Below are positions 1 to 6,610 of a stretch of DNA of 8,919 nucleotides, in pieces. The stretch spans positions 1-8,919 of the forward strand of contig JAQWBK010000063.1 in NCBI GenBank assembly GCA_028706415.1, given 5' to 3'. Numbering within the stretch: position 1 is the first letter of the stretch; each line of letters opens with the position of its first letter. This DNA comes from Oscillospiraceae bacterium. GTDB lineage: Bacteria; Bacillota; Clostridia; Oscillospirales; Acutalibacteraceae. A program made the position numbers and the translations under genes. The notes beneath the pieces were generated by a model, which searched no databases, was not told where the DNA came from, and saw nothing but the letters and a program-made list of their open reading frames with translations.

Positions 1-803
1 CCGCAGCCGGGTTTGTCTTTGTCATGGTTGGGCGGAAAAAATTCATCAATCGGGAACAGCATTTTGCGAAACAGATCGCAGGGTTCGTCTCCTGTTTCAG
101 AGCAGTCCTTGGTGGGAATGCAGAAGTCGTAGACCGGAATCAGCATCTGGACATTGCGAATAAGCTGAACAATCGTGAAAACTCCCAGCGTCACATAAAC
201 AGCCTTGCCCTCATCGGGGTCAATAAAGGCGCCTCCATAGTTATTGGAGATTCCTTCCGGTATTGAGTTACAGCCGCAGTCACAGTCGCATTTGCATTTA
301 CGCCGTTCGCAGGCATCCACGACACAGGCAGACAATACGATGGGCTCGGCAACCTGAACCTTGCAGACGGGCAGATTTCGGGATATCGGCTGCTGCCTAT
401 CTGGATCGTCCTCACGGAACTCGCTGCTAAACACCTTAACATTACCTTCACTGCCGAAGAGAATAACGCGTTTACGGAATACGCAGATACCGCACAGCTC
501 TGCCGGCGGACAGTTGCGGCTTGTAAATGCCTCTACTTCGACATGGAAGAAGATTGTCAGGTCACAGGAAAAATATCCGCGATTAAAGGGAAGTGTCTCA
601 ATATCAATGTATGTTGTGATGACACAAGCTTTTTTTGCGCGCACGCTGACAGCGCGGTCAATCACCATCTGTTCACGTTCGGTGAAATAAACTCTAAGAT
701 CCTCAAGGCAATCTTTATCCGAACATGAGTCATATACACGACCCGCATCGATGCAAACGGCCTCTTTACAGCCGCTATCGTGCATGAATTTGTTATCAGG
801 CAT
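1..803 (-). CDS. Cysteine-rich conserved hypothetical protein, 3' end missing (267 codons visible)
   Basis: An open frame runs from ATG at 803-801 to the left edge with no stop, so the C-terminus is outside the window. The start is supported by GGGAGG at 811-816, seven bases upstream. The visible protein begins MPDNKFMHDSGCKEAV and has about 21 cysteines in 267 residues. Five of these alternate (C170, C172, C174, C176, C178; pattern CKCDCDCGC), after C160 and C165. There is no signal peptide and no obvious membrane segment. The middle (about 60-155) alternates hydrophobic and polar residues as in beta strands. I recall similar Cys-rich proteins of unknown function in clostridia but cannot name a domain. 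The cysteine clusters could bind metal or form disulfide cross-links, as in some spore-surface proteins; that is inference. It lies 129 bases downstream of pcrA on the same strand, with no clear terminator between, so co-transcription is possible. Confidence 0.85.
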   Translation of the reverse strand, partial: MPDNKFMHDSGCKEAVCIDAGRVYDSCSDKDCLEDLRVYFTEREQMVIDRAVSVRAKKACVITTYIDIETLPFNRGYFSCDLTIFFHVEVEAFTSRNCPPAELCGICVFRKRVILFGSEGNVKVFSSEFREDDPDRQQPISRNLPVCKVQVAEPIVLSACVVDACERRKCKCDCDCGCNSIPEGISNNYGGAFIDPDEGKAVYVTLGVFTIVQLIRNVQMLIPVYDFCIPTKDCSETGDEPCDLFRKMLFPIDEFFPPNHDKDKPGC

Positions 804-810
804 AAGTAAT

Positions 811-867
811 CCTCCCGTAAAATGTTAATGGGTATTTCAACTTCATTACATCTTATGATTCGGGAGG
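811..867 (-). promoter_or_regulatory. SD and upstream anti-SD complementary pair before the Cys-rich gene
   Basis: On the minus strand the ribosome binding site CGGGAGG (817-811) is preceded by its exact complement CCTCCCG (867-861), separated by 43 bases. If transcription begins upstream of 867, for example by read-through from pcrA, the two could pair and mask the SD of the Cys-rich gene. Only the 7-bp complementarity is seen; any regulatory role is inference, and a 7-bp match could be chance. Confidence 0.25.
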
Positions 868-932
868 AGTTGTGTGATTGATTTCGAACTTATACCACCG
901 AAAAACAACCGCATTTCGGGATATTCATACAA

Positions 933-3410
933 TTATTTATCTGCTTTGGTCAGGCGGACAAAATTGGCCATAATCTTCTTTAAACCCACCTGTTCAAAAC
1001 GAATTTCCAACAGGGTGTCGTTGCCCATCGGATTTACCGATAATATTTCACCCTTGCCGAACACCTTATGTGAAACCATATCTCCCGACTTCCAAACTAT
1101 CGATGATGCAGACGATTTTTCATATCCTTTTTTACCGGAATCAAAACGCACTTGGCTGGTTGAACCCGAAATACCGCCGCCTGCAATATCCCGCCGATTA
1201 AAGGATTTAGGGAAGCTCTGCTTATATTCATAAGCAGGCGATTGGGCCTGATATAGGTTATATGAAGAAAAGGTGCTGTCATGTCGCTCAATATTTTCCT
1301 GCGGAATATCACTCAGAAAACACGAAGGGCGGTTACGGGTTGTCGAGCCGTACAGCATACGGCTGGCAGCGTTAAGAATATACAGATTTTCCTTTGCACG
1401 GGTGATGGCAACATAACAAAGGCGGCGTTCCTCATCCATGTCGTCGGGATTAAAAAGGGTCTGCATACCGGGGAAAACGCCATCCTCAAACCCGGGCAGA
1501 AATACCACCGGAAATTCAAGGCCCTTGGCAGCGTGCATGGTCATCAGCACAACGGTGTCCGCCCCCGCATCATAATTATCGAAATCGGTCATAAGGGCGG
1601 CTTCCTCAAGAAATCCTGCAAGCTCGGGGATTTCATCCGGGCTGTTCTCTTCATAATTTATGATTGAGGAAGCAAGCTCGTTAAGGTTTTCCACCCGCCC
1701 GACTTCGGTCTCCCCCGCCTGCTCCCACATGGCAAGATATCCTGTAGCTTCAAGCATGTCGGTATACAGCTGATGAATTGAACTTTCGGGATCAGCATTC
1801 TTCTCCCTCAGCCCCTCAATCATATTTGCAAAGCCCTTCAGTTTTACGGCAGCGCGGCTTAAATCAGCATAGTTATCTGCATTTGAGATCACTTCATACA
1901 GGGAAATCCCCAACGCGTCGGCAACTTGAGCTGCTTTATCAAGGGTGGTATCCCCTATTCCTCTTTTGGGTTCATTAATTATGCGTCGCAGGGCAACACT
2001 GTCGTTTGTATTGTTTATAACCTTGAGGTATGCCATCGCATCCCGTACCTCTTTGGTATCATAAAAGCGATGCCCTCCGATAATACGATAAGGAATCCCG
2101 CTTTTAACCAGCGCCCTCTCTATGGCGTTTGCCTGGGCATTCATCCGATATAAAACCGCAAAATCACCGTAACCCTTACCGCCGGCCACCCCGTCTTGGA
2201 TTGTATCGGCGATAAAACGGCTTTCTTCATCCTCGTTATCCAGAGAATGAACCTCCAGCTTTTCACCTTTGGGATTATCTGTCCAAAGGGTTTTTCCTTT
2301 TCGATTTTGATTTTTTGAAATAACCGCGTTGGCGGCATCCAATATATTCTGTGTTGAACGATAATTCTGTTCCAGACGAATTACCCTGCAACCCTTATAT
2401 CGTTTTTCAAATCCGAGTATGTTCTCAATGGTGGCGCCGCGGAATTTGTATATGCTCTGATCATCGTCCCCTACAACGCACAGGTTGCCCGACAACTCAG
2501 CCAGCATGGATACAAATTCATACTGAGAATGGTTTGTATCCTGATATTCATCCACCATGATATACCGAAATCTTTTTTGGTATCTTTCAAGCACGCCGGG
2601 TGCTTTTCGAAAAAGGATGACCGTCTGAAAGAGAAGATCGTCAAAATCCATGGCATCAGCTTCCTTCAAGCGGCCTTGGTATTTTGAATATGCAGCTGCT
2701 ATAAGCTTTTTTCTGTAATCCCCTTGGGCACTTGCCAGATATTCATCCGGAGCGAGCATCTTATCCTTCGCCCGCCCTATTTCGGAGAGTATGGCTTTAT
2801 GCCCCAGCGTTTTATCTGCAATATTAAGGGACTTCATGCAGTCCTTCATAAGCCGGATGCTGTCATCGGTATCGTAGATTGTAAAATGGTTTGAATACCC
2901 CAGTTGATCTCCATCCCGCCGCAGGATACGCGCACAAAAAGAATGAAAGGTGCTAGCCTGAATTTCACCGCTGTCTTGACCCAGCATACGGGAAAGTCGC
3001 TCTTTAAGTTCACCTGCCGCCTTGTTGGTAAAGGTGATGGCAAGTAACCGCCACGCCGGACAGGGGTCAACCGCACAAAGTGACACCACCCGTGAAAGCT
3101 GTTCGGGCGATGCCTTTCCTGCCGCTGCCGCGTTAAGCAGAGCCATATCATCATCCGATATTACATCCGGAGTTTGGGTGCTTTCATATGCCTTACCGTA
3201 TTTAACCATATTGGCTATACGATTTATAAGTACGGTGGTTTTGCCGCTGCCCGCCCCCGCAAGTATCAGCAGAGGCCCCTCGGTACAGAATACGGCCTCC
3301 CGCTGCATATCGTTCATTCGGGAAAAGTCCCGTTCCATTATTTTTCTTCTTAGTTTAAGAAATTCACCTGTATTGTTCGGCATTTCCCCGACATCCCTTT
3401 CAAAAAACAT
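933..3410 (-). CDS. pcrA: ATP-dependent DNA helicase, UvrD/PcrA (SF1A) family
   Basis: PcrA is a 3'-5' DNA helicase/translocase used in repair and in clearing recombinase or stalled RNA polymerase from DNA. All SF1A motifs are present (numbered from the 825-residue frame): Q-motif MQREAV 35-40, Walker A AGAGSGKT 51-58, motif Ia ITFTNKAAGE 125-134, motif II DEYQDTN 287-293, motif III VVGDDDQSIYKFRGA 312-326, motif IV EQNYRST 347-353, motif V TMHAAKGLEFP 624-634, and motif VI YVAITRAKENLYI 666-678. A linker of about 90 residues leads to a C-terminal Tudor-like segment (about 776-821, GDMVSHKVFGKGEI), which in PcrA binds RNA polymerase. Residues about 72-118 are an acidic, alanine-rich insert relative to Bacillus PcrA. 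The start is uncertain: ATG 3410 and ATG 3383 lack a well-spaced SD, and ATG 3338 (MERDFSRMNDMQ) gives the usual PcrA N-terminus but has only a weak AGAAG. An oadB terminator lies just upstream, so pcrA should have its own promoter, which I could not place. Confidence 0.97.
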   Translation of the reverse strand: MFFERDVGEMPNNTGEFLKLRRKIMERDFSRMNDMQREAVFCTEGPLLILAGAGSGKTTVLINRIANMVKYGKAYESTQTPDVISDDDMALLNAAAAGKASPEQLSRVVSLCAVDPCPAWRLLAITFTNKAAGELKERLSRMLGQDSGEIQASTFHSFCARILRRDGDQLGYSNHFTIYDTDDSIRLMKDCMKSLNIADKTLGHKAILSEIGRAKDKMLAPDEYLASAQGDYRKKLIAAAYSKYQGRLKEADAMDFDDLLFQTVILFRKAPGVLERYQKRFRYIMVDEYQDTNHSQYEFVSMLAELSGNLCVVGDDDQSIYKFRGATIENILGFEKRYKGCRVIRLEQNYRSTQNILDAANAVISKNQNRKGKTLWTDNPKGEKLEVHSLDNEDEESRFIADTIQDGVAGGKGYGDFAVLYRMNAQANAIERALVKSGIPYRIIGGHRFYDTKEVRDAMAYLKVINNTNDSVALRRIINEPKRGIGDTTLDKAAQVADALGISLYEVISNADNYADLSRAAVKLKGFANMIEGLREKNADPESSIHQLYTDMLEATGYLAMWEQAGETEVGRVENLNELASSIINYEENSPDEIPELAGFLEEAALMTDFDNYDAGADTVVLMTMHAAKGLEFPVVFLPGFEDGVFPGMQTLFNPDDMDEERRLCYVAITRAKENLYILNAASRMLYGSTTRNRPSCFLSDIPQENIERHDSTFSSYNLYQAQSPAYEYKQSFPKSFNRRDIAGGGISGSTSQVRFDSGKKGYEKSSASSIVWKSGDMVSHKVFGKGEILSVNPMGNDTLLEIRFEQVGLKKIMANFVRLTKADK

Positions 3411-3435
3411 CCCGGTATGTTAATGGTATCATCCA

Positions 3436-3474
3436 ATAAAAAAGGGGAAAGATCAAACCTCTTTCCCTCCCCTT
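3436..3474 (-). terminator. Intrinsic terminator after oadB
   Basis: Read on the minus strand, an arm at 3474-3460 (AAGGGGAGGGAAAGA) pairs with TCTTTCCCCTT at 3452-3442 around a 7-base loop. The stem has 11 pairs with a 4-base bulge in the 5' arm and runs into a T tract at about 3443-3438. It starts 14 bases after the oadB stop codon, so it should end the oadG-oadB transcript and separate it from pcrA. Confidence 0.88.
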
Positions 3475-3487
3475 AAAGAATTGCTAT

Positions 3488-4804
3488 TTATCCGAATAAT
3501 GTAAGGAGAACGCCGGCCGCAACCGCCGAACCGATAACACCTGCCACATTCGGCCCCATGGCATGCATTAAAAGAAAGTTGCCCGGCTTTTCTTGCTGCC
3601 CCACCTTTTGTGAAACACGAGCCGCCATGGGTACGGCAGAAACACCGGCAGAACCTATTAAAGGATTTACCTTGCCGCCGGTCAAGAGATACATCAGCTT
3701 GCCCAGCAGAACCCCTCCGGCTGTGCCGAAAGAAAAAGCGACCAGCCCCAGAACAATTATCAACAGGGTTTTGGGCTGAAGGAATGTAGCTGCATTTGCG
3801 GTTGCACCCACCGTCAATCCAATGAAAATGGTAATAATATTCATAAGCTCATTTTGGGCTGTTTTTGTGATACGCTCCACCACTCCGCTCTCACGGAACA
3901 GGTTGCCCAGCATCAGCATACCCACAAGGGGTACCGCACTCGGTAAAAGCAATACAACCACCAGTGTAACAAGAATCGGGAATAATATTTTTTCGGTTTT
4001 GGATACGGTGCGAAGCTGTTCCATAATTACCGACCGTTCCTTTTTTGTGGTAAGCAAACGCATGATCGGCGGTTGTATGATGGGAACCAACGCCATATAT
4101 GAATATGCGGCAACGGCTATCGGCCCGAGTAGTTCGGGTGACAGCTTGGATGTAATCCAAATTGCAGTTGGGCCGTCAGCCCCGCCGATTATCGAAATCG
4201 ACGCCGCCTCTTGCGAAGAGAAGGTTAAGGCCTCTATGCCTGTAAGCCCCAAGGCGGCCGCCCCGAAATATGTAACGAAAATACCAACCTGTGCGGCTGC
4301 ACCAAGCAAAAAGCTTTTTGGATTGGCAATCAAGGGGCCAAAATCGGTCATTGCACCTATGCCCAGAAATATGAGGGGAGGATAAATTCCGAACTTGACA
4401 CCCTGATACAGATACCACAACAAGCCGCCGGTCTCGAATTTCTGCCAGAAATAGCGACCGTTCATCTCAAATATCGGATAGTTCTGATCAATTACACCCC
4501 GTAAATAATGTTCAAGCTCAACCTCAGACAATGGAATCAGCTTATTCATCTGAGGATCCATAATTCCGCCCAGAGGCAGATTGACAAGAAGCATGCCAAA
4601 CGCAATCGGTAGCAGCAACAAGGGTTCGAACTGCTTTTTTATGGCAAGATATATTAAAAAGCAAGCGACCGCAATCATTATCAGGTTCCCGTAACCACCA
4701 TAAGCAATCCGCTCCAAAAGGTTGCCCTCGGTTCCAAGTGTGAATAGTCTTACAAAGCCCGATTGCTCCCATATATCCATAATTGTTCTAAACAGAGTAT
4801 CCAT
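3488..4804 (-). CDS. oadB: Na+-translocating biotin-dependent decarboxylase, beta subunit (OadB/GcdB/MmdB family)
   Basis: This polytopic inner-membrane subunit decarboxylates carboxybiotin and couples that to Na+ export in oxaloacetate, methylmalonyl-CoA or glutaconyl-CoA decarboxylases. The 438 residues form many hydrophobic spans. Residues known to be essential in Klebsiella OadB are all present at a constant offset: D210 in GGADGPTAI, Y236 in AAYSYMALVPIIQPP, and N380, G384, S389 and R396 in NPLIGSAGVSAVPMAARV. The C-terminal HAMGPNVAGVIGSA segment is also typical. The frame can be extended to a TTG at 4813, but that abuts the SD. ATG at 4804 has AAGGA nine bases upstream and is preferred. 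oadG lies 68 bases upstream and a strong terminator follows. The acyl substrate cannot be decided from this subunit. Without carboxyltransferase and biotin carrier genes here, the symbol is a family label. Confidence 0.95.
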   Translation of the reverse strand: MDTLFRTIMDIWEQSGFVRLFTLGTEGNLLERIAYGGYGNLIMIAVACFLIYLAIKKQFEPLLLLPIAFGMLLVNLPLGGIMDPQMNKLIPLSEVELEHYLRGVIDQNYPIFEMNGRYFWQKFETGGLLWYLYQGVKFGIYPPLIFLGIGAMTDFGPLIANPKSFLLGAAAQVGIFVTYFGAAALGLTGIEALTFSSQEAASISIIGGADGPTAIWITSKLSPELLGPIAVAAYSYMALVPIIQPPIMRLLTTKKERSVIMEQLRTVSKTEKILFPILVTLVVVLLLPSAVPLVGMLMLGNLFRESGVVERITKTAQNELMNIITIFIGLTVGATANAATFLQPKTLLIIVLGLVAFSFGTAGGVLLGKLMYLLTGGKVNPLIGSAGVSAVPMAARVSQKVGQQEKPGNFLLMHAMGPNVAGVIGSAVAAGVLLTLFG

Positions 4805-4872
4805 TTGTTTCAATCCTTTAACTCTTATTTAATAGTTGTTTACCGCTTATTAAATAAGCAGATAATATTTTA

Positions 4873-5304
4873 TCAGAACGGTCGAGTGCTTTCAGCCAAT
4901 CCGGCTGCCGCCCAGACTGTTCTCTCCCTCTTGACACGGTGGATGCTGTGAACCGAATAACGGCAACCATCGGGTGCCATGGCTGCCACAGCAGCCGCAA
5001 TGACCGCCACAACCTCATCGCTTACCCCATTATTAGTCGCAGGCTTATATACCATGGAATTCAAAGCAGGTGGAGGGGAGTATTTTCCTGCTTTTTCATC
5101 ATGCGATTCCAAATCTAAATTATTGTGTGTGTTGTTTGAATTACCGCTGAAAACCTTGCCGAACAGCCAAAATATCGCTGTAAGCGCAATCAATGTAAGG
5201 GATACCACCACCACACCGATAACAATAACCATACCGGCTTCTGAGAGAATATCAAGCTTACTTGCTGCCAAAGCAGAAATCATATTAACTGTACCCATAA
5301 TCAT
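4873..5304 (-). CDS. oadG: Sodium-pump decarboxylase small membrane subunit (OadG / delta-type)
   Basis: The small subunit anchors and assembles the decarboxylase complex in the membrane. From ATG 5304 it has 143 residues: one transmembrane helix at about 25-49 (MVIVIGVVVVSLTLIALTAI), a low-complexity polar linker at about 50-92, then GVSDEVVAVIAAAVAAM at 93-109. It ends in RTVWAAAGLAESTRPF. This SDE-VVAVIAAA box plus a basic W-AAG-RPF tail is typical of the MmdD/GcdD/OadG group. The frame is open to ATG 5373 (166 residues), but no SD is visible there, whereas AAGGA at 5312-5316 lies seven bases before ATG 5304. The longer start cannot be excluded and sits better behind the predicted promoter. 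oadB follows after 68 bases in the same operon. No biotin carrier gene lies between them, although related operons often have one. Confidence 0.88.
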   Translation of the reverse strand: MIMGTVNMISALAASKLDILSEAGMVIVIGVVVVSLTLIALTAIFWLFGKVFSGNSNNTHNNLDLESHDEKAGKYSPPPALNSMVYKPATNNGVSDEVVAVIAAAVAAMAPDGCRYSVHSIHRVKRERTVWAAAGLAESTRPF

Positions 5305-5420
5305 ATCCATATCCTTCCCAGGCTCCAATTCAAATACCTGAATAAGATCTTTATTCGGGTATATTAAATCCATTTAAAGCTAAAACAAGCTATTATCACC
5401 CAGTATAATTTATAATATCT

Positions 5421-5449
5421 ATTGTACCTTAAAATATATCTAAAAGCAA
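5421..5449 (-). promoter_or_regulatory. Likely sigma-A promoter of oadG-oadB
   Basis: On the minus strand a -35 box TTGCTT (5449-5444) and a -10 box TACAAT (5426-5421) are separated by exactly 17 bases. Transcription would begin near 5414, about 40 bases before ATG 5373 and 110 bases before ATG 5304. The surrounding DNA is very AT-rich, so chance matches are likely, but spacing and position fit well. Confidence 0.45.
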
Positions 5450-5509
5450 TTGAATGAGTCTATATTTTATATTTTTCTTGCTTTTTATCATATATACCTA
5501 AAGGCAATT
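5434..5509. repeat. Two direct copies of an 18-bp motif overlapping the oadG promoter
   Basis: ATATATCTAAAAGCAATT at 5434-5451 and ATATACCTAAAGGCAATT at 5492-5509 match at 16 of 18 positions and are 58 bases apart in the same orientation. The first covers the predicted -35 box and most of the spacer of the oadG promoter. A weaker match (CCGAAAGGCAAAAT, 5617-5630) lies over the predicted promoter of the divergent gene. The layout would suit a regulator binding site, but no regulator gene is present here. The low complexity of the DNA weakens the case. Confidence 0.35.
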
Positions 5510-5613
5510 TAAATAACAGTAAATTATTATTCAAATAATTAAATATAAATATTCATTTTATAAAGAATGTATATTTTTTTGAACATTATTCCATTATTGA
5601 GCTGATAAACCAC

Positions 5614-5642
5614 TTGCCGAAAGGCAAAATAATATGTATACT
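5614..5642 (+). promoter_or_regulatory. Possible sigma-A promoter facing the DUF6106-like gene, with overlapping hairpin
   Basis: TTGCCG (5614-5619) and TATACT (5637-5642) are separated by 17 bases. The -35 box is part of a small perfect palindrome, TTGCC-GAAA-GGCAA (5614-5627). A transcript starting near 5649 would pass through the MITE at 5704-5859 before reaching the gene at 5895. The assignment rests only on sequence match and spacing. Confidence 0.35.
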
Positions 5643-5665
5643 GATTAGTATAAGGGCATATCCTC

Positions 5666-5684
5666 ACAAAAGCTTTGCTTTTGT
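5666..5684 (+). repeat. Small perfect hairpin ACAAAAGC-TTT-GCTTTTGT
   Basis: An 8-bp perfect inverted repeat with a 3-base loop lies between the predicted promoter and the left MITE. It is AU-rich and has no T tract, so it is a weak terminator candidate at best. The preceding TCCTCACAAA also occurs inside the MITE copy at 6611-6766 (6728-6737), so this could be a remnant of a related repeat; that is speculative. Confidence 0.3.
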
Positions 5685-5703
5685 CCAAAATATTTAATTA
5701 TTA

Positions 5704-5859
5704 TACTGTTCTCAAGTAAAAGGTGAGACAAAATTTGCGAGGATGTTTTTCGTCATGCAAGGCGGAGGAGGAGAGCGGGCTGACGCCCACCGCCCCCAAC
5801 AACGCTGTATGGCGGAAAACAGCCCGCAAAGATGTCTTGATTTTTACTTGAGAGCAGTA
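5704..5859 (+). mobile_element. MITE-like element, copy 1 (156 bp)
   Basis: This non-coding element is the reverse complement of 6611-6766, with the same length and about 13 differences counted by eye. Its ends are imperfect inverted repeats: left TACTGTTCTCAAGTAAAA, right (reverse complement) TACTGCTCTCAAGTAAAA, 17 of 18 identical. The border trinucleotide TTA is present on both sides (5701-5703 and 5860-5862), consistent with a short target duplication or a TA-targeting insertion. The interior is GC-rich, unlike its AT-rich surroundings, and holds nested palindromes around GCGGGC-TGAC-GCCCAC (5775-5790). No transposase is present, so any movement would need one in trans. It ends 21 bases before the SD of the gene at 5895, so it sits in that gene's 5' leader or promoter. 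Confidence 0.8.
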
Positions 5860-5894
5860 TTAAATAGTATTATAAAAACAAAGGAGTTTTTCAC

Positions 5895-6425
5895 ATGGAT
5901 ACATTTGTTGAACAGATAGTGGTAAAGCGTAAGGGTGCCAAGGATTTTGCTATTATTATAGGTACTGTCATTATTTCCGTTTTGTTGTTGTTGTTTATAT
6001 TTCCATATGTGTTTCCCTTTTTAGGTATGCTTTCAGCTCTATTATTTATAGGCATCGGATACGGTATATGGTGGCTTCTAACATCGCTTAATATTGAATA
6101 TGAATACAGTATAACAAACGGAGATATTGATATTGACCAAATTATTGCAAAGAGAAAGCGCAAACGCATTGTTTCGGTTTCGGGCGCAAAAATTGAGAGT
6201 CTTGAGCCTTACACAATCGAGGAGTATTCGAGCCGCAAGTTTGAACGCCGCGTTATTGCTGCACCATCTGAAAATGTGCCTGACCTATGGTGCTTCACCT
6301 ACCGAAGCAAAAAAAACGGCCATACTTTGGTTGTGTTTCAACCGGAGCAGCGGGTGCTTGATTCGCTTAAAGCCGGGCTTTCCATCCTTGTGCTGCGCGA
6401 AACAAACAAAAAAGCCGCAGAATAA
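5895..6425 (+). CDS. DUF6106-like small membrane protein, function unknown
   Basis: The 176-residue protein starts at an ATG eight bases after AAGGAG (5881-5886). Residues 1-17 are polar and basic, followed by two predicted transmembrane helices at about 18-38 and 42-63 with almost no loop. A soluble domain follows, rich in charge and beta-like strands: IEYEYSITNGDIDIDQIIAKR (67-87 region), a basic KRKRKR run at 86-91, YRSKKNGHTLVVFQP at 136-150 and QRVLDSLKAGL at 152-162. This pattern matches what I recall of the clostridial DUF6106 family, whose role is not known. The soluble domain is probably cytosolic given the short basic N-terminus, but that is inference. It is a single-gene unit with its own terminator, enclosed by the two inverted MITEs. 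Confidence 0.9.
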   Translation: MDTFVEQIVVKRKGAKDFAIIIGTVIISVLLLLFIFPYVFPFLGMLSALLFIGIGYGIWWLLTSLNIEYEYSITNGDIDIDQIIAKRKRKRIVSVSGAKIESLEPYTIEEYSSRKFERRVIAAPSENVPDLWCFTYRSKKNGHTLVVFQPEQRVLDSLKAGLSILVLRETNKKAAE

Positions 6426-6436
6426 TTTTGCTCATT

Positions 6437-6463
6437 TAAAGGGAGACGGCTGTCTCCCCTTTA
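6437..6463 (+). terminator. Intrinsic terminator after the DUF6106-like gene
   Basis: GGGAGAC (6441-6447) pairs perfectly with GTCTCCC (6452-6458) around a GGCT tetraloop. The flanks AAA and TTT extend the stem with one offset C, and TTTATT follows. The hairpin begins about 15 bases after the stop codon at 6425. The T run is short and interrupted. Confidence 0.75.
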
Positions 6464-6478
6464 TTGTCTCAACTATTG

Positions 6479-6566
6479 GTTTAAAACCTTCGCCTTCCAG
6501 GCGAAGAATTTGAGACGGTGTTGACCGATAAATTCTTCGCGCCCTTTGGAAGCGTGGGTTTTAAAC
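6479..6566. repeat. Long imperfect palindrome (88 bp) between terminator and MITE
   Basis: Nested inverted repeats share one axis. The outer pair is GTTTAAAACC (6479-6488) with GGTTTTAAAC (6557-6566). The middle pair is TTCCA (6495-6499) with TGGAA (6547-6551), with flanking CGC/GCG. The inner pair is GCGAAGAATTT (6501-6511) with AAATTCTTCGC (6530-6540), 11 perfect pairs. The loop is 18 bases (6512-6529). It differs in sequence from the MITEs and has no T tract after it, so it may be another small palindromic element or a structured RNA. No coding frame uses it. Confidence 0.6.
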
Positions 6567-6610
6567 GTTCGGATGACAGCTGGCGCACAAAGGTTAGTAA
6601 AAGGGCTTTA

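Larger units (their letters stand above)
5374..5703. other. AT-rich divergent intergenic region, no gene seen
   Basis: This stretch is far more AT-rich than the flanking genes and has no convincing coding frame on either strand. It separates the minus-strand oadG-oadB operon from the plus-strand DUF6106-like gene. I see two plausible sigma-A promoters pointing outwards, a repeated 18-bp motif, and small hairpins, each listed separately. Confidence 0.6.

Noticed and set aside
804..932. Terminator between pcrA and the Cys-rich gene
   Set aside because: Only a weak 5-bp CCGAA/TTCGG pairing without a T run was found on the minus strand.
874..1233. Plus-strand 119-codon frame with a good SD-like GGGAGGAG at 862-869
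   Set aside because: It lies almost entirely antisense to the conserved C-terminus of pcrA and has no recognisable protein features. Its SD-like motif is the complement of the CTCCTCCC stretch in the leader of the minus-strand gene.
3822..4385. 187-codon plus-strand frame inside oadB
   Set aside because: It is a shadow of the oadB coding frame, which carries all conserved catalytic residues.
4805..4813. TTG start for oadB at 4813
   Set aside because: It would leave no space after the AAAGGA ribosome binding site. ATG 4804 has a nine-base spacing.
5666..5684. Hairpin as an intrinsic terminator
   Set aside because: The stem is AU-rich and no T tract follows. No gene ends just upstream on the plus strand, and it is far from any minus-strand stop.
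5704..5859. CRISPR or ordinary IS element with transposase
   Set aside because: There are only two inverted copies with no spacer series, and no coding capacity inside the 156 bp.
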